This document shows positions 50,844 through 60,839 of a DNA stretch of 64,000 nucleotides, in pieces; the first letter of the stretch is position 1, and every line of letters begins with the position of its first letter. Source of the DNA: Streptomyces sp. MJM8645 (GTDB taxonomy: Bacteria; Actinomycetota; Actinomycetes; Streptomycetales; Streptomycetaceae); the NCBI RefSeq assembly GCF_001625365.1, contig NZ_LJJF01000001.1, forward strand, positions 4,681,001-4,745,000. Direction: 5' to 3'. The notes below the pieces were generated by a model that was not told the DNA's origin, did not search any database, and saw nothing but the letters and a program-made list of their open reading frames with translations. A program made the translations under genes and the position numbers.

Positions 50844-52574
50844 ATGAAGAAGCCCGCATTCAGGAAGAAGTCCGCGCCCGAGGCCGTCGAGCCGACGGAG
50901 GCCGCAGAGGCCGCCGAGGCCGGGCAGTCCGGGCCCGCCCCGGCCCAGGCGCCGGAGCCCGCGGCCTCCGCCCGGCCGGCCGGGCGGTCCGGGGGCACCA
51001 GGACCACGCAGTCCCTGCTGGCCGCGGCCGTCGTGCTCGCGGCGGTGTTCGGGATCGCCGAGACGCGCCCGCCGGCCGCCCCCGCCAAGGCGGACGGCGG
51101 CGTCGCCCCGACCACCGCGCAGGTCGAGCGGACGGCGGCGGTCTGCCCGCAGCCGCTCCAGGGCCTGACCGGCTCGACCACGCTCACCGCCTACACCCCG
51201 CCCGGGACGGGCGGCGCCACCGGCGGGGCCGGCTGGCTCTCCGACGCCGCCGCGCCCGCGACCCCGCCGACCACCGCCCCCTCCGCCCCGGCGTCCGGCG
51301 CCCCCGCCGCGCCGTCCGGCTCGGCCGCCCCGGCCGCCCCGGCCGCCCCGGACAAGGGCGCCGCGCCCGCCGACGCCCGGCTGACCCTGGCCAAGCCCGG
51401 CGCCCCGGCCACCGGCCCGGCCGCCAACGGCGACACCGCGCCCGGCACCGGGGCCGTCGCCACCGGCGCCCTCGCCCCCGGCTTCACCGTCACCCAGACC
51501 ACCGTGGTCACCGAGCAGCGCGGCCTCGGCCTGTCCGGCCTCACCTGCACCCCCGCCGGGACCAGCTTCTGGTTCGCCGGGGCCAGCACGGCCGGCGACC
51601 GGGTCGACTACGTCAGCCTGGTGAACACCGAGTCCTCCGCCGCCGTGGTCGACATCAAGCTGTACGGCGACAAGGGCCTGATCGAGAACGACGCCGCCAA
51701 CGGCATCACCGTCGCCCCCGGCAGCTCCCAGTCCGTGCTGCTGCCGACGATCAGCAAGGGCGCGGTCAACGACCTCGCCGTGCACGTGGTCGCCCGCAGC
51801 GGGCGGGTCGGTGCCGCGCTGCACGCCGCCGACGGTGCCAAGGGCGCCGACTGGATCCCGGCCTCGGCCGAACCGGCGGCCACCCAGGTGCTGCCCGGCC
51901 TGCCCGCCGACACCTCCGCCGCCCACCTGGTGGTCTGGGCGCCGCCGGAGGACGACGCCGACCTGAAGATCCAGCTCTCCGGCAAGAACGGCTGGTTCAC
52001 CCCGGCCGGCAACGAGTCCATCCACATCAAGGCGGGCATGGTGGCCGCCGTCGACCTCGGCAAGGTCACCCGCGACGAGGTCGCCGGGCTGCGGCTGTCG
52101 CCCACCGACGACAAGCACCCGACCCGGGTCGTGGCCGGCCTGCGGGTCGACCGGGCCGGGGGCGGCGGCAAGAGCGACGCGGCCTGGCTCACCGGTACCG
52201 GCCCGGTCGGGGCCCGCGCCACGGTCGCCGACAACCGGGCCGGCGCGTCCACGCTGTTCCTGACCTCCGCCGGCGACGCCGCCACCGTCCGGGTCACCGC
52301 CTCGGCCGGCAGCGGCGGCGGCACCCCGGTGAGCAAGGACGTCCAGCTGCCGGCCGGCGGCACGGTCGCCCTCCCGGCGCCCGAGCCCGGTGGGCTGAAC
52401 GGCAGCTTCGCGCTCACCGTCGAGACCGTCTCCGGCGGCCCGGTGATGGCCGCCCGGATGCTCTCGCTGCCCGCCAAGGACGTGCCGATGTTCACCATCC
52501 AGGCGCTGCGCGACGACCACAGCACCGTCAGGGTCCCGCAGGCCGGCCAGGATCCGGGCGTCGTCCTGCGCTGA
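50844..52574 (+). CDS. DUF5719 family membrane-anchored protein
   Basis: A 576-residue protein. A 45-residue cytoplasmic Ala/Glu/Pro-rich tail is followed by one transmembrane helix (SLLAAAVVLAAVFGIAE) and a long extracytoplasmic beta-rich domain (VDYVSLVNTESSAAVVDIKLYGDKGLIENDAANGITVAPGSSQSV), the part called DUF5719. A low-complexity Ala/Pro linker lies between. Its start codon is six bases after the glycosyltransferase stop, with GGGGAGC upstream, so the two are one operon. They probably work together at the membrane. The biochemical role is unknown. Confidence 0.8.
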   Translation: MKKPAFRKKSAPEAVEPTEAAEAAEAGQSGPAPAQAPEPAASARPAGRSGGTRTTQSLLAAAVVLAAVFGIAETRPPAAPAKADGGVAPTTAQVERTAAVCPQPLQGLTGSTTLTAYTPPGTGGATGGAGWLSDAAAPATPPTTAPSAPASGAPAAPSGSAAPAAPAAPDKGAAPADARLTLAKPGAPATGPAANGDTAPGTGAVATGALAPGFTVTQTTVVTEQRGLGLSGLTCTPAGTSFWFAGASTAGDRVDYVSLVNTESSAAVVDIKLYGDKGLIENDAANGITVAPGSSQSVLLPTISKGAVNDLAVHVVARSGRVGAALHAADGAKGADWIPASAEPAATQVLPGLPADTSAAHLVVWAPPEDDADLKIQLSGKNGWFTPAGNESIHIKAGMVAAVDLGKVTRDEVAGLRLSPTDDKHPTRVVAGLRVDRAGGGGKSDAAWLTGTGPVGARATVADNRAGASTLFLTSAGDAATVRVTASAGSGGGTPVSKDVQLPAGGTVALPAPEPGGLNGSFALTVETVSGGPVMAARMLSLPAKDVPMFTIQALRDDHSTVRVPQAGQDPGVVLR

Positions 52575-52579
52575 CCGGT

Positions 52580-52622
52580 CGGACGGGGCGGTACCCGGCA
52601 GGCCCGGGTACCGCCCCGTCCG
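52580..52622. terminator. Convergent terminator, 19-bp perfect stem
   Basis: Arms 52580-52598 and 52604-52622 are perfectly complementary around a 5-base loop. They lie in the 53-base gap between the convergent DUF5719 and metallopeptidase-like genes. Confidence 0.85.
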
Positions 52623-52627
52623 CGTGC

Positions 52628-53080
52628 TCAGTCCTCGTCGTAGCGCGGGTCGATGGCGTCCGGGGACAGTCCCAGCAGCTCCGCCACCTGCTCGATCAGG
52701 ATCTCGTGCACCAGCGCCGCGCGGTCCTCCCGGGTCTTCGCCCGGATCTCCACCGGCCGCCGGTACACCACGATCTGGCTCTTGCGCCCCTGCTTGCCCG
52801 GCAACACCCGCCCCAGCGGCACGCCGTCCTCGCCGTCGGCCGCGTCGGGCTCGTGCAGCGGCACCTCCTGGACGGCGAACTCCACTTCGATCAGCTGCGG
52901 CCAGCGCCGTTCAAGACGCTCCACCGATTCGCGCACGTAGTCGTCGAACAGTTCGGAGCGGGTGAGCGAGATCGGCACCTGGGGCGGCGCCAGCGGGCCG
53001 CGCAGCCCCCTGCCGTGCCGGTCGCGATGCCGGGGACGGCGCGAGGGTCCCGTCGATGACTGCGGTGCAGAGCTGTCCAT
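52628..53080 (-). CDS. Metallopeptidase-family (zincin-like) protein with altered active site
   Basis: A 150-residue protein of the minimal-zincin family: the SRSELFDDYVRESVERLERRWPQLIEVEFAVQEVP region and GRKSQIVVYRRPVEIRAKTRED are recognisable. The zinc motif expected near residue 125 reads HEILIEQVAELLG. The first His and Glu of HExxH are kept, but the second His is replaced by Ile. The protein may therefore bind metal differently or be inactive. The first 35 residues are basic and disordered. It is divergent from the DUF3499 gene. Confidence 0.75.
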   Translation of the reverse strand: MDSSAPQSSTGPSRRPRHRDRHGRGLRGPLAPPQVPISLTRSELFDDYVRESVERLERRWPQLIEVEFAVQEVPLHEPDAADGEDGVPLGRVLPGKQGRKSQIVVYRRPVEIRAKTREDRAALVHEILIEQVAELLGLSPDAIDPRYDED

Positions 53081-53243
53081 ATCACTGCCGAGGGTAGTCC
53101 TTGGACGGTCGGAAGTGGACTACTCCGACGGGGAAACGCCCGAGGCGGCGGAGGCGTGGACCGGCGTGCGGACCGCGACACGGCACACCCGCCGGACAGG
53201 CGGTCTTCGCTCCCCGGCGAGGAGTGCGGTACCGTCCACCCTC

Positions 53244-53609
53244 GTGAGCTCTGTACGTCGTTGTTCGCGGACCGCGTGCGGCCGGCCGGCCGTCGCGACG
53301 CTGACGTACGTCTACGCGGACTCCACCGCCGTCCTGGGCCCGCTCGCCACCTACGCCGAGCCGCACTGCTACGACCTGTGCGCCGAGCACGCCGAGCGCC
53401 TCACCGCCCCGCGCGGCTGGGAGGTCGTCCGGCTGGCCGCCGAGGCCGGGCCGCTGCGCCGCAGCAGCGACGACCTGGAGGCCCTCGCCAACGCCGTCCG
53501 CGAGGCCGCCCGGCCGCAGACCCCCCGTCAGGGCCGCGGGTCCGAGGGCGAGTCCACCGAGGGCGGCCGCCGCGGCCACCTGCGCGTCCTGCGCTCGCCG
53601 GACAACTGA
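53244..53609 (+). CDS. DUF3499 family protein
   Basis: A 121-residue protein conserved across actinobacteria. The N-terminus VRRCSRTACGRPAVATLTYVYADSTAVLGPLATYAEPHCYDLCAEHAERLTAPRGWEVVRL carries four cysteines and two histidines arranged like a zinc ribbon. The C-terminal half is charged and variable. TACCGT (53230-53235) eight bases before the GTG at 53244 suggests a leaderless mRNA. In mycobacteria the homologue likewise precedes manB. Its function is unknown; metal binding is inferred from the Cys pattern. Confidence 0.85.
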   Translation: MSSVRRCSRTACGRPAVATLTYVYADSTAVLGPLATYAEPHCYDLCAEHAERLTAPRGWEVVRLAAEAGPLRRSSDDLEALANAVREAARPQTPRQGRGSEGESTEGGRRGHLRVLRSPDN

Positions 53610-53800
53610 CGCCGCACAGCCGACGCCGTACCCCGCCCAGGGCCTGCACCGGGCGTTCGTCCGACTTGGGTACGCTGCCCGTCTACCGTCACCGCGGACC
53701 GTCGACCGAACGGGCGGTGACCCCGACGTATCGTGACCGTGGGCGGCCAGCCGCCGATCACACGCACACCGACCAGTACAGAGACCAGGGTGGAGCCGCA

Positions 53801-55186
53801 GTGCGCGACCTCAAGCAGCTCGTGAAGGCCTACGACGTCCGAGGCGTCGTCCCGGACCAGTGGGACGAGCACCTGTCCCGGGCCTTCGGCGCCGCGTTCG
53901 TGCAGGTCACCGGCGCGTCCGCGATCGTCGTCGGCCACGACATGCGCCCCTCCTCCCCGTCGCTCACCCGGGCGTTCGCCGAGGGCGCCGCCGCCTACGG
54001 CGCCGACGTGGTCCAGATCGGCCTCTGCTCGACCGACCAGCTCTACTACGCCAGCGGCAAGCTCGACCTGCCCGGCGCGATGTTCACCGCCAGCCACAAC
54101 CCGGCCCAGTACAACGGCATCAAGCTGTGCCGGGCCGGCGCCGCCCCGGTCGGCCAGGACACCGGCCTCTCCGAGATCCGCGAGCTGGTCGAGTCCTGGA
54201 CGGGCGAGGACGACACCGTCACCGTCCCGGCCAAGGACGTCAAGCCCGGTGCGCTGTCCGAGCAGGACACCCTGCGCGGCTACGCCGACCACCTGCTGGG
54301 CCTGGTCGACCTCACCGCGATCCGCCCTCTCAAGGTCGTCGTGGACGCGGGCAACGGCATGGGCGGCCACACCGTGCCGACCGTCTTCGACGGCCTGCCG
54401 ATCGAGCTCGTCCCGATGTACTTCGAGCTGGACGGGACCTTCCCCAACCACGAGGCCAACCCGCTCGACCCGAAGAACATCGTCGACCTCCAGGCCAAGG
54501 TCCGCGAGGTCGGCGCCGACCTCGGCCTGGCCTTCGACGGCGACGCCGACCGCTGCTTCGTCGTCGACGAGCGCGGCGAGCCGGTCTCCCCGTCCGCCAT
54601 CACCGCCCTGGTCGCCGCCCGCGAGATCGCCCGCGCCCAGGCCGCCGGCGAGGCCGAGCCGACCGTCATCCACAACCTGATCACCTCCTGGACCGTCCCC
54701 GAGGTGGTCCGCGAGCTCGGCGCCAACCCGGTGCGCACCCGGGTCGGCCACTCCTTCATCAAGCAGGAGATGGCCGTCACCGACGCCGTCTTCGGCGGCG
54801 AGCACTCCGCGCACTACTACTTCCGCGACTTCTGGCGCGCCGACACCGGCATGCTGGCCGCGCTGCACGTGCTGGCCGCGCTCGGCGGGCAGCCCGGCAC
54901 GCTGTCCGCGCTCACCGCCGAGTACGACCGCTACGCCGCCTCCGGCGAGATCAACAGCACCGTCGCCGACCAGGCCGCCAGCACCGCCGCCGTCCGCGCC
55001 GCCTACGCCGGCCTGGAGGGCACCACCGTCGACGAGCTGGACGGCCTCACCGTGGCCGGCCCGGACTGGTGGTTCAACCTGCGCGCCTCCAACACCGAGC
55101 CGCTGCTGCGCCTGAACGCCGAGGCCAAGGACCCGGCGAAGATGGCCGAGCTGCGCGACGGCGTGCTCGCCATCGTCCGCGCCTGA
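53801..55186 (+). CDS. manB: Phosphomannomutase/phosphoglucomutase
   Basis: A 461-residue alpha-D-phosphohexomutase interconverting hexose 6- and 1-phosphates, giving mannose-1-phosphate for GDP-mannose and glycolipid synthesis. The phosphoserine loop is FTASHNPAQYNGIKL with S98. The magnesium loop is AFDGDADRCFVVDE, the sugar-binding loop is FGGEHSAHYYFRDFW, and the C-terminal phosphate loop is RASNTEPLLRLN. The GTG at 53801 has GGTGGAG upstream; longer frames shadow the upstream genes. It heads a group with the Trm112-like and SIS genes. Confidence 0.93.
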   Translation: MRDLKQLVKAYDVRGVVPDQWDEHLSRAFGAAFVQVTGASAIVVGHDMRPSSPSLTRAFAEGAAAYGADVVQIGLCSTDQLYYASGKLDLPGAMFTASHNPAQYNGIKLCRAGAAPVGQDTGLSEIRELVESWTGEDDTVTVPAKDVKPGALSEQDTLRGYADHLLGLVDLTAIRPLKVVVDAGNGMGGHTVPTVFDGLPIELVPMYFELDGTFPNHEANPLDPKNIVDLQAKVREVGADLGLAFDGDADRCFVVDERGEPVSPSAITALVAAREIARAQAAGEAEPTVIHNLITSWTVPEVVRELGANPVRTRVGHSFIKQEMAVTDAVFGGEHSAHYYFRDFWRADTGMLAALHVLAALGGQPGTLSALTAEYDRYAASGEINSTVADQAASTAAVRAAYAGLEGTTVDELDGLTVAGPDWWFNLRASNTEPLLRLNAEAKDPAKMAELRDGVLAIVRA

Positions 55187-55269
55187 CCGAGGCCTCCTGT
55201 GCCCCGGCCGGTAGGGTTGCCTATCGGCCGGGGCACCGCCGTGCCACCCCCCGACTTTTGGAGAGCCCC

Positions 55270-55452
55270 ATGAAGCTCGAATCCTTCCTGCTGGAGATCC
55301 TGGTCTGCCCGCAGTGCCGGGCCGCGCTCACCGAGGGCGGCACCGAGGAGCAGCCCGAGCTGCTCTGCACCGGCGCGGACTGCGGCCTCGCCTACCCGGT
55401 CCGGGACGGCATTCCGGTCCTGCTGGTGGACGAGGCCCGCCGCCCGGCCTGA
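55270..55452 (+). CDS. Trm112-like zinc-ribbon protein
   Basis: A 60-residue protein with the Trm112/YcaR fold: LLEILVCPQCRAAL, a second pair in LLCTGADCGLAYPVRDGIPVLLVDEARR. The four cysteines C13, C16, C33 and C38 should hold zinc. Eukaryotic Trm112 activates methyltransferases. The bacterial protein has no settled role, though fusion and neighbourhood with mutases and isomerases recur in actinobacteria. The ATG at 55270 is ten bases after GGAGAG. Confidence 0.88.
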   Translation: MKLESFLLEILVCPQCRAALTEGGTEEQPELLCTGADCGLAYPVRDGIPVLLVDEARRPA

Positions 55453-55518
55453 TCCTTGGGGCGAAGCCCCCACCCCGCCAGCCCAGCGCGCACAGGACAG
55501 CAGCCGGAGGCCCGCCGC

Positions 55519-56793
55519 ATGCTCGACGACACCCTGCTCGACGACCCGGCCGCCCTGCAGCGCGCCGACCGCGACCGCGCCCTGCTGGCCCTGGCCGGCG
55601 CCGGCGCACGGGTCCGCACCGCGCTGCGGCTGGCCGACGCGGCCGGCCTGGACCGGCTGCGCCCGGACGGCCGCCCGCGCGCCGTCCTGGTCGCGGGCCA
55701 CGGCAGCGCCCTGACGGCGGGCGAGATCCTGACCGCGCTGGCCGGCCAGGCCGGCCTGATCACCACGCTGCCGCCGACCGAGGCGGCCGCCCCGCGCGCC
55801 GACCGGGCCGGCGCGCCGCCCGCCTTCACCGCCGGGCTCGGCTGGCAACTGCCCGGCTGGGCCGGCCCGCTGGACCTCCTGGTGGTCAGCTCCGCCGACG
55901 GCGGCGAACCGGGCCTGGTCGGCCTCGCCGAGCAGGCCTACGCGCGCGGCTGCGCGATCGTGGTCACCGCCCCGGCGGGCAGCCCGCTGGCCGAGGCCGC
56001 GCTGCAGGTGCGCGCGCTGCCGCTGCCGTACGTGGCCTCCGCGCTGCCCGAGGACGAGGCGCCCGCCGGCCCGGCCGCCGAGCCGGACCTCCCCGCCGAG
56101 GACCCGGCCGCGCTGTGGTCCCACCTCGCCCCGCTGCTCGCGCTCGCCCAGAAGATCGGCATCACCCAGCTGCCGTACGACGCGCTGCCGGCCGTCGCCG
56201 ACCTGCTGGACGCGACCGCCGTCCGCTGCCGCCCCGACGCCGCCGCGTACACCAACCCGGCCAAGGGCCTGGCCGCCCGGCTGGCCGGGACGGTCCCGCT
56301 GCTGTGGGCCGAGGGCCCGATCGCCGGGGCCGTCGCCACCCGCTTCGCCGCCCAGCTCGCCGAACGGGCCGGCCGCCCGGCGCTGGCCGGGCCGCTGCCG
56401 CAGGTGCTCACCGCCCACCGCGGCATGTTCACCGGCCAGTTGGGCGCGGGCGCGGACCCGGACGACTTCTTCCGCGACCGGGTCGACGAGCCGGATCCGC
56501 TGCACCTCCAGGTCCTGCTGCTGCGGCACGTCCCGGGGGCGCCCGGTGCCCAGTCCGGTGTCCGTCCCGGCGGCGCGCCCGAGGAGCAGGGCGGGCCGGC
56601 CGAGGTGCCGGAGGACGACGCGGGCCCGCGCAGCTTCGGTGTCACCCGCGCGCACCGGCTGGCCGGCGCCCACGACGTCCGGCTGACCGAGTACGCGACC
56701 AGCCGGCCGGACCCGCTGCACGCGCTCGCCGACCTGGTCGCGCTGACCGACTTCGCCGCCGTCTACCTCGGGCTCGCCGCCGCGCAGTCCTGA
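55519..56793 (+). CDS. SIS-domain phosphosugar isomerase-like protein (phosphoglucose/phosphomannose isomerase family)
   Basis: A 424-residue protein with two SIS subdomains: PRAVLVAGHGSALTAGEILTALAGQA and LDLLVVSSADGGEPGLVGLAEQAYARGCAIVVTAPAGSPLAEAA in the first. The second half contains PLLWAEGPIAGAVATRFAAQLAERAGRPALAGPLPQVLTAHRGMF. The C-terminal phosphoglucose isomerase tail is present (LHALADLVALTDFAAVYLGLA). It lies 66 bases after the Trm112-like gene in the manB group, as in mycobacteria, so a role in mannose/fructose 6-phosphate conversion is plausible. The exact substrate is uncertain because the catalytic Glu/His pattern is not clear. Confidence 0.82.
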   Translation: MLDDTLLDDPAALQRADRDRALLALAGAGARVRTALRLADAAGLDRLRPDGRPRAVLVAGHGSALTAGEILTALAGQAGLITTLPPTEAAAPRADRAGAPPAFTAGLGWQLPGWAGPLDLLVVSSADGGEPGLVGLAEQAYARGCAIVVTAPAGSPLAEAALQVRALPLPYVASALPEDEAPAGPAAEPDLPAEDPAALWSHLAPLLALAQKIGITQLPYDALPAVADLLDATAVRCRPDAAAYTNPAKGLAARLAGTVPLLWAEGPIAGAVATRFAAQLAERAGRPALAGPLPQVLTAHRGMFTGQLGAGADPDDFFRDRVDEPDPLHLQVLLLRHVPGAPGAQSGVRPGGAPEEQGGPAEVPEDDAGPRSFGVTRAHRLAGAHDVRLTEYATSRPDPLHALADLVALTDFAAVYLGLAAAQS

Positions 56794-56869
56794 GCCGCGC
56801 CGCACGGCCGGTACGGTAAGCGCTCGACGGAGCAGCGCGACCAGCCATTGCGGCGGAGGGACCCGAAGC

Positions 56870-57847
56870 ATGAGTACAGAAGGCGGCACCAAGGCACTGG
56901 TCGCGGCACTGTCCGCGAACCTGGCGATCGCGGTGGCCAAGTTCACCGCCTTCGGCTTCACCGGCTCCTCGTCGATGCTGGCCGAGGGCGTGCACTCGGT
57001 CGCCGACTCGGGCAACCAGGTGCTGCTGCTGATCGGCGGCAAGCGGGCGCGCCGGGAGGCGGACGAGGAGCACCCGTTCGGGTACGGCCGCGAGCGCTAC
57101 GTCTACGGCTTCCTGGTGGCGATCGTCCTCTTCAGCGTCGGCGGCCTGTTCGCGATCTACGAGGGCTGGCACAAGGTCAACCACCCGGAGAAGCTGGACT
57201 CCTGGGGCTGGGCGGTCGGCGTGTTGCTCTTCGCCGTCGCGATGGAGGGCTGGTCCTTCCTCACCGCGATGCGCGAGTCGGCGAAGGCCAAGGGCGGCCA
57301 GGGCTGGGTGCAGTTCATCCGCACCGCCAAGGCCCCGGAGCTGCCGGTGGTGCTGCTGGAGGACGCCGGCGCGCTGATCGGCCTGGTGCTCGCGCTGCTC
57401 GGCGTCTCGCTCACCGTGGTCACCGGCGACGGCGTCTGGGACGGCGTCGGCACCCTGGGCATCGGCGTCCTGCTGGTGGTGATCGCGGTGGTGCTCGCCC
57501 TGGAGACCAAGTCGCTGCTGCTCGGCGAGTCCGCCGACCGGGATTCGGTGCGCCGGATCCGCGAGGCGCTGGTGGACGGCGAGGCCGTCACCGGCGTGAT
57601 CCACATGCGCACCCTGCACCTGGGGCCGGAGGAACTGCTGGTCGCCGCCAAGATCGCGGTCAACGCGGAGGACAGCGCGGCCCGCGTCGCGCAGGCGATC
57701 GACGCGGCGGAGGAGCGGGTCCGGGCCGTCGTCCCGATCGCGCGGGCGATCTACCTGGAGCCCGACGTCTACAGCGCCGAGAAGGCCGCCGCGGGCGAGG
57801 ACCCGGCGGCCACCCCCGGCGGGCCCGGGCCCGGCGCCTCGCACTGA
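56870..57847 (+). CDS. Cation diffusion facilitator family transporter
   Basis: A 325-residue divalent-metal/proton antiporter (Zn, Fe or Mn type). Six transmembrane helices are traceable. The helix 2 site is GVHSVADSGNQVLLL, the helix 5 site is EDAGALIGLVLALLGVSL, and HPFGYGRERYVYGF is the classical CDF loop. The C-terminal cytoplasmic domain holds IREALVDGEAVTGVIHMRTLHLGPEELLVAAKIAV. The tail is Gly/Pro-rich. The ATG at 56870 has GGAGGGA upstream. It follows the SIS gene by 76 bases; a hairpin ends the unit at its stop codon. Confidence 0.91.
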   Translation: MSTEGGTKALVAALSANLAIAVAKFTAFGFTGSSSMLAEGVHSVADSGNQVLLLIGGKRARREADEEHPFGYGRERYVYGFLVAIVLFSVGGLFAIYEGWHKVNHPEKLDSWGWAVGVLLFAVAMEGWSFLTAMRESAKAKGGQGWVQFIRTAKAPELPVVLLEDAGALIGLVLALLGVSLTVVTGDGVWDGVGTLGIGVLLVVIAVVLALETKSLLLGESADRDSVRRIREALVDGEAVTGVIHMRTLHLGPEELLVAAKIAVNAEDSAARVAQAIDAAEERVRAVVPIARAIYLEPDVYSAEKAAAGEDPAATPGGPGPGASH

Positions 57848-57860
57848 CCGGCGCCGGGCC
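57828..57860 (+). terminator. Hairpin overlapping the CDF transporter stop codon
   Basis: GGCCCGGCGCC (57828-57838) pairs with GGCGCCGGGCC (57850-57860). The 11-base loop holds the last codons and the TGA at 57845-57847. Confidence 0.6.
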
Positions 57861-58222
57861 GCCCCTGGCCGGGGCCGGCCGGGGGCAGACCAGGGGGGCC
57901 GGCTGGGATCCGCTTGAGGACCCGTCCGGTCCGAGGCCGAAATCGCTCATCGGCGGACGGCCGGTGGGGCCGCCGGTGTAGATTCGTCACCAGAGCCAGA
58001 ACGTCGCTGCTGATGGCGGTTGATCGGCGGTCCGCCCCTGTGGGGTGTGCCCCGGTCGAGGGAGAGAGGTCCTCCGACGGTTTGTGCTGCGCAGCAGGGA
58101 ACCGGTCCAGCACCACGGATCCGGCCGCCCCGGCGTAGCCGTGCACCCGTACGGCCCCGCCCCGCTGCGACCGCACACACAGGACCTTGGCCACGCCCAC
58201 CCCATCAGCGAGGAGCAGACGC
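57861..58222 (+). promoter_or_regulatory. Long leader region of sahH with a possible 41-codon upstream ORF
   Basis: TAGATT at 57979-57984 is a good -10 candidate, which would give a leader of about 230 bases. The leader folds readily: CCCC-TGT-GGGG near 58038, a GAGG/CCTC element, GCTGCGCAGC and CCGG pairs. An ORF from ATG 58013 to TAG 58138 encodes 41 residues with a Cys-Cys pair in SDGLCCAAGN. I could not match it to a known riboswitch class. AGGAGCAG before 58223 is the sahH ribosome-binding site. Confidence 0.4.
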
Positions 58223-59671
<1,449 letters not shown>

Positions 59672-59704
59672 TGCGGTGAACCGTGGCTGACGCGGTGCGG
59701 CGTA

Positions 59705-59748
59705 CGCCGGTGGCCGGCACCCCTGCGCAGGGGTGCCGGCCACCGGCG
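59705..59748. terminator. 44-bp perfect palindrome between sahH and the sigma-factor operon
   Basis: Bases 59705-59726 and 59727-59748 are perfect inverse complements with no spacer (centre CTGCGCAG). The element lies between two convergent genes and should terminate both. Confidence 0.85.
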
Positions 59749-59765
59749 CGTTCGGCGGTCTGTGT

Positions 59766-60839
59766 TCAGGGCACGATGACGTCGGTGGTCCAGGCGGCGG
59801 CGTCCGGGCCGAGGGCCTTGGTGTGGGCGAGCATCCAGGGGAGGCCGCCGAGCTGCTCCAGGGAGGGCGGATCGCCGGCTCCGGTGCCGATGGAGATCTC
59901 CACCCCGTTCTGGACGGACTCCAGGGGCGGGTGCGGGTCGGTGTAGGGCGAGCCGTCCGTGCTGGTGTAGACCGGGCGCGGCCCGATCGGCCGCAGGCTG
60001 ACCGAGACGTTCTTCCCCTCGACCTGGAACATCAGCCACAGGTTCCAGGCCCCGACGCCGTCCGTGTCCGGCCGCGAGAGCATGACGTCGGTGGCCTTGA
60101 ACGTCTCGGGCAGGCCGGTGAACTGCACCGGCAGCGGGACGTTCCAGTGGCCGAACCGGACGCCGGTGGCCACCTGGTGGAGGACTTCGTCGGTGACGTC
60201 CCCCGGCACTCCGCCGTTCCCGCTGACCTCGGCCCAGCGGCCCTCGGGGGTCAGCCAGCGCAGCGTCGGCTGGTAGCGCTCGGGCTGGTCGGCGACCACC
60301 CGGTAGGCCGGTCGTCCGTTGACCGGTTCGGCGTCGACCTTGCCGAGTTTCACGTTGACCCCCGTCATCGGGGGCTCGGAGCCCGCCGGGTACTGGGAGA
60401 GCATGATGCGGGCGGCGTTCTCGCCCACGCCTCGGGCCTGGGCGTAGATGCCGTGGTAGCCGGTCTCGTAGCCGATGTGCTGCTCGCCGCCCACCCAGTC
60501 GGGCAGCCAGCCGAAGTGGACCTCGGTGGTCAGCGGGTCGATGCCGCTCACGGTCGGGGTGGGGGTCGGAGTCGGCGTCGAGGACGGCGAGGTGCTCGGG
60601 GTGGGCCCCGCCGGCGGTGTCGGGGCGACGGTGCCGCTTCCCGGGGCCAGCAGCGCGGTGGTCGCCACCACCGCCACCGTCACGGCGGCGACGGCGCCGA
60701 TCGCGGCGCGCTTGCGACGGCGCAGCCGGGCGGTGCCCTCGGCGATCGAGCGGTCGGCGTCGAACCGCGCAGGTGGCGCCGACCCGTTGGCGAGGGCCGT
60801 CAGCCGGGCGGTGAGGTCGTGGTGATCCTTGCTGGTCAT
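59766..60839 (-). CDS. Membrane protein encoded with a SigE-type sigma factor (possible anti-sigma or sensor)
   Basis: A 357-residue protein. A 45-residue cytoplasmic part (MTSKDHHDLTARLTALANGSAPPARFDADRSIAEGTARLRRRK) is followed by one transmembrane helix (AAIGAVAAVTVAVVATTALLA), a Pro/Thr/Ser linker with a PTPTPTPT run, and an extracytoplasmic domain of about 250 residues without a family that I recognise. Its ATG overlaps the sigma factor stop (ATGA), so the two are translationally coupled. This layout fits an anti-sigma partner. However, no zinc-binding anti-sigma motif is visible, so the role is inferred from context. Confidence 0.75.
   Translation of the reverse strand: MTSKDHHDLTARLTALANGSAPPARFDADRSIAEGTARLRRRKRAAIGAVAAVTVAVVATTALLAPGSGTVAPTPPAGPTPSTSPSSTPTPTPTPTVSGIDPLTTEVHFGWLPDWVGGEQHIGYETGYHGIYAQARGVGENAARIMLSQYPAGSEPPMTGVNVKLGKVDAEPVNGRPAYRVVADQPERYQPTLRWLTPEGRWAEVSGNGGVPGDVTDEVLHQVATGVRFGHWNVPLPVQFTGLPETFKATDVMLSRPDTDGVGAWNLWLMFQVEGKNVSVSLRPIGPRPVYTSTDGSPYTDPHPPLESVQNGVEISIGTGAGDPPSLEQLGGLPWMLAHTKALGPDAAAWTTDVIVP

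Noticed and set aside
58040..58200. Cobalamin or SAH riboswitch upstream of sahH
   Set aside because: Short stretches (GGGAACCGGT...CCGGCCGCCCC; CGCTGCGACC...ACAGG) recall conserved cores, but the required flanking pairs and the GAGG/CTCGG stem of the SAH class are missing.
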